Positions 45,422-55,330 of a stretch of 64,000 nucleotides of DNA are shown piece after piece. The notes beneath the pieces were generated by a model. The model was not told the DNA's origin. It saw only the letters and a list, made by a program, of their open reading frames with translations, and made no database searches. The position numbers were made by a program, and so were the translations under genes. Where the stretch lies: NCBI RefSeq assembly GCF_000835495.1, contig NW_015622544.1:5608855-5672854 (forward strand), in the 5' to 3' direction. Source of the stretch: Cladophialophora immunda. Its lineage: Eukaryota; Ascomycota; Eurotiomycetes; Chaetothyriales; Herpotrichiellaceae. How positions within the stretch are numbered: the stretch's first letter is position 1; every line of letters begins with the position of its first letter.

Positions 45422-48090
45422 TCATTTGCCCACGTGTGTTTGTCCGTCCATCAGCAGGTCCTCATCACTGGCATCCAAAATGTCGTACTCTTCGTCTGTC
45501 AAGAAACCGCCTTCGTCACTATCGGACTCCTCGAGCTCGAGGCTCTCGACGTCCTCGAGAAGTTCGTGTTCTTCTGTCTTGATGGTGGGCTCCATCACGG
45601 CTGCCGGAGCTTCTTCGACCCGTGTTTCACGGACGTCATGCACGCTGGAGATGGGCGACTCCTTCTCTAGCTTGGGAAAGATCATGGTCGAGCTAGCTTG
45701 GGACTGGTCATTCTCCTCCCCTGTCTCACTGAGTGTCTCCACCGTGACAGGAGCAGGAGGTAGGATATGCGACCGGATAGGCAGCTCAACAGGAGTCGCA
45801 CGAACCTCGATGTCAACCCAGAGCTTGTGGCCAAAAGGGATTCCTCCCGGGGTCTTGAGACGCCAGTAAGAAATGGCTCGTCCTTCACGAGTGGGCGACT
45901 TCAGGAGAACTGTGAAGACTGCCGTTTTGCCAGGTTCGACAGGAGCTCCCAAGACATTGCTGCGGTTGGCCATGGTCATCGTGCTTATGCTGGAGGGGTG
46001 AAGAATATCGAGATTTCGCATATCATCACCACCAATGTAGTAGACGGCGCAGCCGGCGGGCCAGGCTTCAGGGCCAGGGTTGCGCAAGGTCCAGGATTGA
46101 GAGACAAAATGGTTGGGGGCAACTTTCGTGCCGTCTGGAGTCGAATCTGTAACATACCAGGCTTGAAGGTCGCTCGTGTTCGGCTTCACAGAGGTGGCAT
46201 CGTTCGCCTTAGCAACCTCAACCATTGGGGTGGTTTCAACAGGGTCCACCTCAGCAACAGTCTGGACCTGAGTGGCAGCGTTGGCTGAGGCAGATGGGGT
46301 GGTCTCGGTAGCCGCATTCTTTGCCGTTGGTCGGTCGCCCATCTGGGCGACTTTTTGGCCGTGTTCGTTCTCTTGTTGAGTGGTGATTGACACATGTCGG
46401 ATGGGCAGCTTAATCTTGATCAAAGGATGTGATGCATTATGCCCATTGTTGGGCAAGGCTTCGCAGTTTGCGCAGAAGTCGGTATCGTGACAGACAACGC
46501 ACTTGTACCTGTCACCAGTGATGTAACGCTTGTAGGATGTGCAAAGTGGTCCGTCGCAATAGATGCCACGATGGGTCGGCTTGGTGGTGCGCAGAGTCTT
46601 GATAGGCACGCAAATGGGCACGAAGCGGTGCAAGGGGTGTTTCGCACCGGCAGAGTCAATGCAAACGGAGCAATAATCGAAGTCTGGGCAAGACAGGCAT
46701 TTGTGTCGGATACCGTATATTGGCTACAACGGGTGTCAGATCGGTAAATGGGGATTAACATATGTGAACCTACCTGATCACAACCATCACAGATAGCGTC
46801 GTGGCGAACACCACGTCCTGGGTTGCACAGAGCTTTGATGGCCAGATTATCCTTCACTCTATCGAGCTCTCGTGCCTCGAAGGTATGAGATGGATCATGC
46901 CCGTGTTGACCGTCCTGGAAACAGGAGAAGCAGAGGGCGTATTCGAGACAATCCTGACAAGTGACACATTCGCTGGCCGACAGTCCTAAATGGTCGTTAG
47001 TGTTCGATGGGATTGTCTGCTTGTGCTTGCACCTACGATAAATGCATGAATTGCAAGTGAGTACTGGATCATCGTGCTCGGGGCTGATGGGGGTGGTCAA
47101 CTCGCTGGAAGAACCTGCGGCTGCATTGGACGATTTCTTGGGAGCAACAGTCTCGGTAGTGCTGGGGATAACAATTCCATTATGAATGGTTCGCTTAAGC
47201 AACCAGTGCTCATCCCCGTTACAGGTGACTCCGGCGTCAATGCAAGTCTTGCAGAGATCAAAGTCACCGGCCTCGCAAATACCGCAGTGATAGTGTTCGT
47301 TTAGAACAGACCTGCCACAATGGTTGCAGTCGATTGTGTACGAAGTGGCAGGGAAGTCGTTCATAGAAGGAAGAGTAGGCAGGCTGTACATGTCGCTCTG
47401 ATTGCCCTGAGGAGGGTTGACAGCCTGGTCCATGCTCGTACCGTTGACGTCGAGATCAAAGGCGCCTGGAATGGCACATTTGGGAGAGTATTGGCAGGTC
47501 TTTTGAAACGCCTTGAAGGAGGGTGCCACGCTGTTGCCCACCGGCTGAGAGAGAACAGTCTCAAGGAAGTTGCTCCTCGGCTCAGCCTGGGAATCAGCAC
47601 CGTCCTTGACAGTGAATTTGTTTTGGGACATGTCAATGTCTTGGGCAAGGCTGTCTCTTGCAGGCTTCCCCTCAACAGTAGCCCTCAAACGCAGCTTGAG
47701 CTTCGCTTTTGCCGCCCGGTAGAGCTGCTTGTAGATGGCAGGATCGTTGCTATCAAGGGTAATGTACCTCGCCTGAGAGTCGGAGAACCGGTCAAATCGA
47801 ACGTCTTGCTCGGGGGGGATGGCAAGCAGGGATCGGAGCTACAGATAGAATGAAGAGTTAGCTCTTTCTTCACTGAAGCGTCATGGCTTTAAGGAGGGCC
47901 AAGGGACAGCCGAGGGAGTTTCAATTCTCAGGCTGACACCGATAGATCAACGCACCTTTTGGGGAAGCACGTTGGCGCCGAGATCCCGTAGGGCGAGTTT
48001 GAATCTTCTGTTGGTCCCGTCGATGATGACCTTGACCGTGATAAGGGTGTCGGGACCAACGGGGCCTATGTGAGGATGGGGTGTAGCCAT
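45422..48090 (-). CDS. Nbr1-like selective autophagy receptor with four ZZ fingers
   Basis: Four exons give 816 residues: 47956..48090, 47037..47838, 46774..46985 and 45422..46723 (introns 117, 51 and 50 bp). The N-terminal hundred residues look like a PB1 domain (LITVKVIIDGTNRRFKLALRDL; FSDSQARYITLDSNDPAIYKQL). Four ZZ zinc fingers follow near 214-262 (IDCNHCG), 306-350 (TCNSCIYR), 375-425 (ICDGCDQ) and 434-490 (IYCDGPLC). The FW/NBR1 domain is near 560-690 (SQSWTLRNPGPEAWPAGCAVYYIGG; ISYWRLKTPGG). Near the end, DEEYDIL (Tyr796-Leu799) fits an Atg8-interacting motif with acidic flank; no UBA domain is seen. It should deliver cargo to Atg8-positive membranes. The second finger is completed only by removing the 51-bp intron. 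Confidence 0.88.
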
Positions 48091-49374
48091 GATGGTTGAT
48101 AAGGAAACGTTGGATTAGGCGGTGTCAGGTGGGTTTGACCGTAGCACCCAGCGGGCAGGTTGCAAAGAGTCGGTCAGATCGGGGGTGAGAGTAACCTCAA
48201 CAAGAAGCGGACATGAAGAGGATAGATCTCCTGGATTTAGGAGGAGACACAGAGGGATTGAGACGAGGATGCAAAGGAGGTCAAGGTGAAGGGCGGGAGG
48301 TGGTGGGAGGTGGTCAAACACACCAGGCCGTCGAGAGATGACGGGTGCAAGTGGAAAGCTCGCAGCCTGGCTGAGGCAATCAATCACTCAACCCTCAAGG
48401 CGGGGAAGAGCAAGCCAGACACCTTCGACCTCTCGACCTCTCGGCCTCACTCCACTGGTCGCACGTGACGCCAATGGGTAGGCAGCACCAAATCAAAATT
48501 CAATGCCAAATGTTACTAGCGGCGAGGCGGATACCCGGCGAGCCGGTCAAAGAAAAGTGACACGGTCTGACGGGAAATGTACCAAGTGACCGAGTGACGG
48601 CGACGGCTACATTCTGAGATGGTGTCTAACAAGTATTCCGTGTCAGACCGTGCCACTTATTTCTGACCAAGGCTTGCAGGCTCGCCTCTGCGATTCGCGG
48701 ACCAACCTCCTCGTCCAGGTCAAACATTCCTCACCGGTTACTTGCTCGAATGCTACTTTACTAGTACAGGCCATGTCAGAACTCCCCGCAAGAGCACATT
48801 GGAGTCCAGACAACGTTGCCTCTTGTCAAGACGAGGCACACCCTGTTAAGCCGAGCATGAAACCCTATTTTCATTCTTCCTAGCAAAAGAAACCCCGCTT
48901 CCCGAGGCCGAAACTACCCTTTATTGACCCACGAGGCACGAGATAAGCCTCGACCACCTTCAGGTCAACCGGTGAACCAGCCTCGTCCTGATGGATCTTC
49001 GAAAATCCTCTCCATCAGTGTCACTAAATCGACTAGTGGATCCGCACACAGCCTTGGAGCCTTTGCGTTTTCCTTCTGCGACCTTGACCTCACCCTGTCA
49101 AGAACTCTAACACACTCATCAACAAGTTTTCCTTTTAACCACGAGATATAATGTACAGAAGAATATGGTCAAGGATATCTCGAAGCCATGTTGGAAGAAG
49201 ACAGAGGAGAAAAGTCTCCGTGGGTTGGAGAATCCTTTAAAATCCGACCAAAGCCAGCTGCCTGCCCCAAATGCATGTGTGCCCGATACTCCATCACCCG
49301 CTGAAAAGGGAACGAAAGGGTCAAAATACCAGTAAATCAATCAAAAGAGAAACAGAGGATCCATAGGCCACAAA
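48091..49374. other. Intergenic region
   Basis: 1.28 kb holding the NBR1 promoter and the 3' flank of the next minus-strand gene. No supported gene or notable repeat. Confidence 0.4.
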
Positions 49375-51455
49375 TCAGCCTGACTGCGCTGGATAGAACA
49401 TGCCAGAGGGGGCAGAAGAGTAGTAATAGGGAGCCTGGGACGGCATTCCGTTGCTCAGTGGCATCATGTTTCCACTGGGGGCCATTGGGAATTGCTGCAT
49501 TCCGCCCTGGGCGTCGGGACCGAACATTGTCGGGTTGTAGTAGTAGACCATGCCGTTGGACTCGTGCGCCAGCATGCTGCTTTCGGTAGGTCCTGTGGCA
49601 GGCATGTAGCTCATCGGATGCGACTGTGACCCGGGGACAAAGCTGGGCGCCAGTGCTGGTCCCGCCATGGGAATTCCGAAAGAGCTCGTAGCAGGAACTG
49701 GTGGGTAGAAAACGGCTCCATTGCTGTAAGGCGCCCCGAAATACGAACCGCCGCCCAGGACTGGGTATGGCTGAAAGCCTGGCGCGAAGACCGCTCCTTC
49801 CGGTATCTGAGAGAGAGGCGCCACTCCAGCCATTCCAGAGATTGTCGACTGACCGGGCTGAGCCGTAGTCTTGTCTTCCGCATACAAGTTGGAGATTTGG
49901 GGGGGTACTTGTTGGTGGAACGGTATCTCCTGCTGCTGCTGAGGGGCTTTGAAATGAAACGCGGCCGGCGATTCGATATGTGCCACAGAGACGGTTTTCT
50001 GCGGCCGGGGCTGGTGCATAGGAATGGCTGCATTGTGGCTCCCGTACATAGCTGGCGCTTGAATTTGTGTCGGTGCTGCATTCATGCCAATCTGGCCGTT
50101 CATCACCGGCAGACCAGTCCTCGAGAGTGACGGTGTAGGGGCCCCGGACGGCATGCGGACCACAGGCCGACTGCTCTCATTACCCATTGCCGCGTGGCGA
50201 GAAATGACCGATTCGGCAGGAGACCTGATGCCTTCTCGCAAAGTGGACGCCCCCATGGAAGATTTCCGACTCATAGCAATACTAGGGGTATAGCCTCCAC
50301 CATATATGCTCGGTCTGCGGCTACCTTGGAAGCTGCCTCTACCACGGCCGCGTGTATAACCCGCTTGATTGGGACGTTGAGCCCTCGGAATGAAGATGAA
50401 GGACCGATCCGCACTAGGAAAGATGTATCGTGGTGCTGCGCCCGGGATTGAGACGCGCACAGGCTTGTCCCTTCTCAACGGAGGACGATGCTGCGGAAGC
50501 AAAACATGATGCTTCTTGACGATATTTGGTACAGTAATCTTCTCGGCCATGCCCGGAAATGATACTTGGACATTGACATTTCCCAAAATGGTCGTGAACG
50601 AAAATGATCTGTTCGGTGCCGTTGAAGCGGCTTTAACTTTGTTCTGATCCTTCTCCGTTTCAACTGGTGCAGGAATTGGCTTGATTTCTTGTTGCGCTGG
50701 TTTCATCTTGTTCTCGTGCTGTTCATGAAGATCATGAGCCCAAGGCTTGTCTGTCGGTTCGTTGAGACCTATTCCTCGTCTACAAATGTCAGTAATTGCA
50801 TGAGGCGGCTCATTTCTACTACTCACCCTGTGCTCATTGCAGGTCCATAGGCCCGACCCCTACCCCGTCCAGGAGGTCTCGAGTTTAGCCCCATGGAGGG
50901 CGAGTTCCGGTCGTCATGAAGAAAAAACCCTCCTCTGGTAGGCACGAATGCGGGATTTGCATTCCTCTGGCGGATGTACTCCTGATGCTCCCTGCGAGCG
51001 CGCTGGGCTGTAGTCTCTTGTCGAAAAGCTCTCGGAGCAGCAGCAGCAACAGCAACAGCTGCACCTGAATCCGTTGAAGCAGGCAGGTTGTCAAATTGTA
51101 GCTCGTCTCTCTCTTGCGACTGCTGAGCTTGACCCAACCCACGCAACATGGCATCGGTATCCGCCGAGTGCCCAAAACTATTCTTAGGCTTTGAGGAGTC
51201 CTGGCGAGAGACCACAGCAGCTCGGCCATCCTGATCTTGCGCTGTTGCACCTGTTGTAGTATCCTGCACCGGGTCTCGCTCGTCTCCACTCGACTCACTT
51301 CCTTCAAAGTCTCCTTCTTCCTCACCATTGGTGACTGCGGAGCCCTCACTCAGAGAATCATCCTCAAAGTCGCCGAGTATCGATCCTTCTTCCTCTCCTT
51401 CGTCTTGTCGCCTCCGTCTGCTCGCAAGCAGATTTTTCCGTCGGGGCGCGGGCAT
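49375..51455 (-). CDS. Barentsz/CASC3 exon-junction-complex protein
   Basis: Two exons, 50827..51455 and 49375..50779, with a 47-bp intron (GTGAGT...TTGTAG), encode 677 residues. The N-terminus is basic then acidic (RRKNLLASRRRR; EEEGSILGDFEDD). The eIF4AIII-binding Btz (SELOR) region lies at about 165-225: NPAFVPTRGGFFLHDDR, then an RG-rich segment, then after the splice junction EPTDKPWAHDLHE. The C-terminal 450 residues are low-complexity, Pro/Gly/Ser/Met/Tyr-rich with RGRG repeats, likely disordered. Btz/MLN51 clamps RNA with eIF4AIII, Mago and Y14 in the exon junction complex; baker's yeast has lost it, so its presence fits an intron-rich filamentous fungus. Confidence 0.85.
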
Positions 51456-52090
51456 GGTGGTAGTGATTCCGGATCTGGTTTGAGTCTCTCGGAACGGAAC
51501 AATTCGAGACGCGACGTAGAATGGAATCTAGGAGAGATGAGGATGAACCATTCTCGGTTGTCGAGCACCCAAGTCTCGACTCGATGGAGGTTGGACGACG
51601 GGACTTTTTGGAGCAAAGACCATTTACAGGATCCTGACACCCATCTCGAGGTTGCGGGGATGAAAAGAAAAGATGCAAAAGCAGACAGAGCAGGTTGGAT
51701 TTGGAGGTCTCTGATGTTTGAGACCAGTGATAATGAAATCAGAGCGCGGTTGAAGAGGCACAAGATGCCCTTGCATTCTGCAGCAAAAGTGTCTTTTGAC
51801 CGGAGGCGAGACCTGAAGCCGCCTGAGGCATAGCTACTAAACTCGATCAGGCCGCTGCCCCAGATTTTCGTCATGGCAAGAGCCAGCCTAGAAAGGTCCC
51901 TAACTGCCTGGGGCCTAGCTCGCCTAGAAAGCCCCCAAGGATGAACACCGTCCCGCTGTCAGTTGGGCCCCAGTCACTCCATGTACTCGGTATCTCGTGG
52001 CAGCTGGTGCCCTGAGCAATAATGATCGGATGATACCTGCATATTATACCTACACTCGCTACCTTCGTTAGAGTGCCGTGGCTTTGGGGT
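51456..52090. other. Intergenic region
   Basis: 635 bp between two minus-strand genes; it should hold the promoter of the Barentsz gene. No recognisable site. Confidence 0.4.
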
Positions 52091-53197
52091 CTATTCAAAG
52101 ACTGTTCGCTGCCCTTTACTTTCGATGATTGCACCCGTCAGTCTCTGTACTGTCTCCTCTGAATATTTCCCTGGAGACTTGCTGGGCTTCGTCTTCTTGC
52201 TGTCCTCCATGAGTTCGCTTTTCTCTTCTCTGTCGTCTACTTCGTTGATCCCACTGTCTTCTCTTAGATCTCCCTCTCCTATTGCCGCCTTCTTCGCCGC
52301 CTTTCCGAACCTCTTCTCATACCGAGTCGCCTTGTCTTCAGCGTACTCCATCCTCATCTTGCGGCCGTGAAGTCTATGCAGCAAGATCTTGCTCTTGGAC
52401 GAATTCGACTTCGCAGGCGAGTCGTCGGCACCATCTCCTCGCTGAACCCACCCTCGCATTGCCTTCTCTGCAGACCCGACTTGTTCGAAGTCGATCCACG
52501 CGAATCCTTTGCACTTCCCAGAATCTTCAAACGTAGCTATGTGCGTATGGACGATCGCTCCACATACCCCAAAGTGCGCCTCCAGATCCTCCACTGTGGT
52601 GGTGAAATCCAAGTTACCAACAAAGATTCTCTTGCTTGGAGGCTGAGACTGCTTCTCGATCTGATCTCTTCTCTGCTCGGGTCTACCTTCGAAATTCTTT
52701 GCGTTTTTGATTAGCACCCGGCGGCCGCCTAGAAGAGACTCGCTAAGCTTGAGCCCTATGTCAATGCATTGTTGGTCTGAAAAGTCGATATAGGCAAAAC
52801 CTTTGTTCTGTGCCCTGCCAAATTTCGGTGGTCCTTGAGGTAAATGGATCCTGGTTATCTGATTTCGGGGGATTGCATTCGTTGGATCGGAGGTCAAAAA
52901 ACTCATCAGGTCGTCCTTCGTAGTGCCAAAAGATAGGTTGCCAACCCAAATCCCGTATTCGGAGCGTTTAGAAACTTTGCGAGATGCATCTTCCTGTGTT
53001 TCGGTAGACGGTATTGTCTTGTTTGTTTCTGAGGGCGACTTGCTGCCATTAGATACTTTTGCTTTCTTCGCCTTGCGCAGAGCCTTCTTAGACGGAGGTT
53101 CGGGCGCCTCCACATCTATCTCGATCTCTGCGGTCTCTGCATTTCGTTTGCGTTTGTTGGGGAGCGGTGTTTCTGTTTCTAGCTCCGTACTACTCAT
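52091..53197 (-). CDS. NOP13: Nop13-like nucleolar RNA-binding protein
   Basis: A single exon encodes 368 residues. A Lys-rich N-terminus (KKALRKAKKAK) fits a nuclear or nucleolar signal. RRM1 starts near residue 81 (YGIWVGNLSFG as RNP2; KGFAYIDF as RNP1) and RRM2 near 190 (KRIFVGNLDFTTT as RNP2; KCKGFAWIDFEQ as RNP1). The conserved GRKMRMEYAEDKATRYEKRFG after RRM2 is typical of Nop13/Nop12-type proteins. The C-terminus is acidic and Lys-rich. Yeast Nop13 associates with pre-ribosomes in the nucleolus. The start is only 317 bp from the divergent Iec3 gene. Confidence 0.87.
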   Translation of the reverse strand: MSSTELETETPLPNKRKRNAETAEIEIDVEAPEPPSKKALRKAKKAKVSNGSKSPSETNKTIPSTETQEDASRKVSKRSEYGIWVGNLSFGTTKDDLMSFLTSDPTNAIPRNQITRIHLPQGPPKFGRAQNKGFAYIDFSDQQCIDIGLKLSESLLGGRRVLIKNAKNFEGRPEQRRDQIEKQSQPPSKRIFVGNLDFTTTVEDLEAHFGVCGAIVHTHIATFEDSGKCKGFAWIDFEQVGSAEKAMRGWVQRGDGADDSPAKSNSSKSKILLHRLHGRKMRMEYAEDKATRYEKRFGKAAKKAAIGEGDLREDSGINEVDDREEKSELMEDSKKTKPSKSPGKYSEETVQRLTGAIIESKGQRTVFE

Positions 53198-53514
53198 TGT
53201 GAGTGCCTGCCTTCGAGGTATCTCGGGCTTGGTTGTGGTTCAAAAGCTGGCATAAATCGAGACGAGTAAATGTAGATTTCAAAAAAAAAAAAAAGTCCCT
53301 AGCGGGCCTTTCACCCCAGTGACTCGTTTGCGGAAGGGGTCCGCAAATAATTAGGACCCAAGACGCGCTGGCCTTCTTTCCTCCACCTGCATCCTCATCC
53401 CTCAGCATCAGGCTATTTCACGAACGCGATTTTCTGATTTGGTGTCAACCTAACTTCTCTCACCGTGCCTCTAGGAGTTGTTCAACCACACAGGCGTAGA
53501 AAACTATTTCTTTA
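53198..53514. promoter_or_regulatory. Shared divergent promoter of NOP13 and IEC3
   Basis: 317 bp between the two start codons. It contains a run of 14 A (53281..53294), a poly(dA:dT) tract of the kind that excludes nucleosomes at fungal promoters. Confidence 0.55.
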
Positions 53515-54641
53515 ATGGAACCAGCAGAAGACCATGCTCCTGGGGAGCAAGCCACCGTCTTGTCCGATCAGCCCCCCTCGTCCAGAAAATCCTACAGGTA
53601 TCTATCAACCGAAACCCTTTCTTCGATTGCGTGTTCTGACTGCCTCGCACAGACGCAAATATCGCAAAATTATGGTGTCGTTTGAGGAAAAGATGAGGGA
53701 AGGCAACAACCTGTTCAAAGAAGAGCAAAGGATCATGGACATATCTCTGAGGCTGGCTGAGCAGACCGAGTATGAAAAGGAATGCACGATGTTTTTCGCT
53801 CACTGACTCCCGGACCAGTCAACTCCTTCAGCTACTTGTTGAACTCAATTCCTGCCCGCAGGTGCCCCAAAGCCTACGTTACGATCTTCGACCTCCCGGT
53901 GAGAGCCACTCAGGTGACGAAACTGTGAAACCCGCTATATCTGAAGAAGATGGATATTTGGATCTGAGGAGGGCTAGAAGACAATTGCAAGCTGGAGAAA
54001 TCACTTTAGCCGGATACAGAGAAATCGAAGCCGCGCTCCTTAAGACCCGAGAATTTGCACCGGGCCGTTCGTACGCTTCACTGCTCTCAATTGCGCCTAC
54101 GCCCAGCCAATCGGTTGAGAAGATGGACCCCAGCAATGTTGCAGCTTGCAGTTTGTTGTCGACGAAGCAAGAAGAACAATACCTGCAAGGTCTTGATGCA
54201 TTCCTCGAAGGGTCAGCGACTAATCCCAGGCCACATGTTGCCAACAGCCTGGGGAGTCGGGGTGCGGAAAAGACAACAGAACGCGAACGAGAAACACAAC
54301 TCAGAAATCCGGTGTCTGTCTACAACTGGCTTCGAAAACATCAACCTCAGGTGTTTCTCCAGGACAATGAGGCCAGTACTGAGAAGACGCCCCGAGCCAC
54401 GGGATCACGGAGTTCTACACGCAGGTCGGCGAACAAGGATGCTCTCAAACAGGAACAGGATTACTATGATGAAGACGGTTTTGCCTTGGACAATGGATCA
54501 TCGTTGAGAGGGAAGAGGAAGCGAGACGCCGATGGTGGCTATCGACCAAAGGGAGGCAGTTCCAAAAAGCGCAGGAAGGAGACAAAAGAGGATTCAGGCC
54601 GAAGCAAGCGGACGAAGCAGTTGTCAATGGACGCCAGATAG
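53515..54641 (+). CDS. INO80 complex subunit Iec3
   Basis: Three exons, 53515..53597, 53653..53769 and 53819..54641, with 55- and 49-bp GT-AG introns, encode 340 residues. The N-terminal part is the Iec3-type helical region: SYRRKYRKIMVSFEEKMREGNNLFKEEQRIMDISLRLAEQTD followed by QLLQLLVELNSCPQVPQSLRYDL. A further block (YLDLRRARRQLQAGEITLAGYREIEAALL) matches the family's second conserved segment. The C-terminus is charged with nuclear-signal-like KRKR and KKRRK clusters. In fission yeast Iec3 is a subunit of the INO80 remodeller; a nuclear chromatin role is inferred. The first two exons are short and lie in different frames, so an unspliced reading would miss the N-terminus. Confidence 0.8.
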
Positions 54642-55330
54642 AAGGCCCACGCAACAGGCACATGCCGATGGTCAGATGCAGTCGTGATAGGCAGCCGCCT
54701 TTGACAAGATCTGAAGCATTTCTCGATTAGAACAGAATCCCATCTTTCCACGTGGTGTTAGAGTTGGATGATTTCTTCCCTCAGCCTTTTTCAGTGCACG
54801 TGTTAATCGCAAAGAATTCAAGTCATGAGTTCTTGGGGAGACCATTGAATCGTCGGTGACTGGCTAGGGTTTCCTCCAAGGCCGCACCGTGCCGGCAATA
54901 CGAAATGATGATTGACGGTTCAAATTATGGTGCCTTAGTTGGGTTATGCTGTGTTTATGTCAGATGTCTCCCGCCGCGCGGGCGATGCTCATCCCTGAAG
55001 AAATGCCGCTGATCAGTGCTCTCGGCAACTTCTCACGTCCAGCTCCGGAGACAACCAACTTCTTCGCTGGGATCTCAGAAGCACGAGTATTTATACCTAG
55101 ACTACCCAGCAAATAACACTGGCGAGCGCAACTGGCTAGACCTTCTTGTCGTGCTTTGCAGAAACAAAGCCAGATCGGCACGTCCCCCCTGACTCCTGAA
55201 TGCGACCGCAGTGCCTGGATAAAGTAGACGGCATTGTGCACCTTCGACAATATATCGCTAGTATACACACGACCATGACTTGAACAGCCTGTCGTCAAAG
55301 AGTTGAAAGGGATCGCCTTGTCTTTTCCCT
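54642..55330. other. Intergenic region
   Basis: 689 bp between two plus-strand genes, presumably the OSH3 promoter. Nothing recognisable. Confidence 0.4.
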
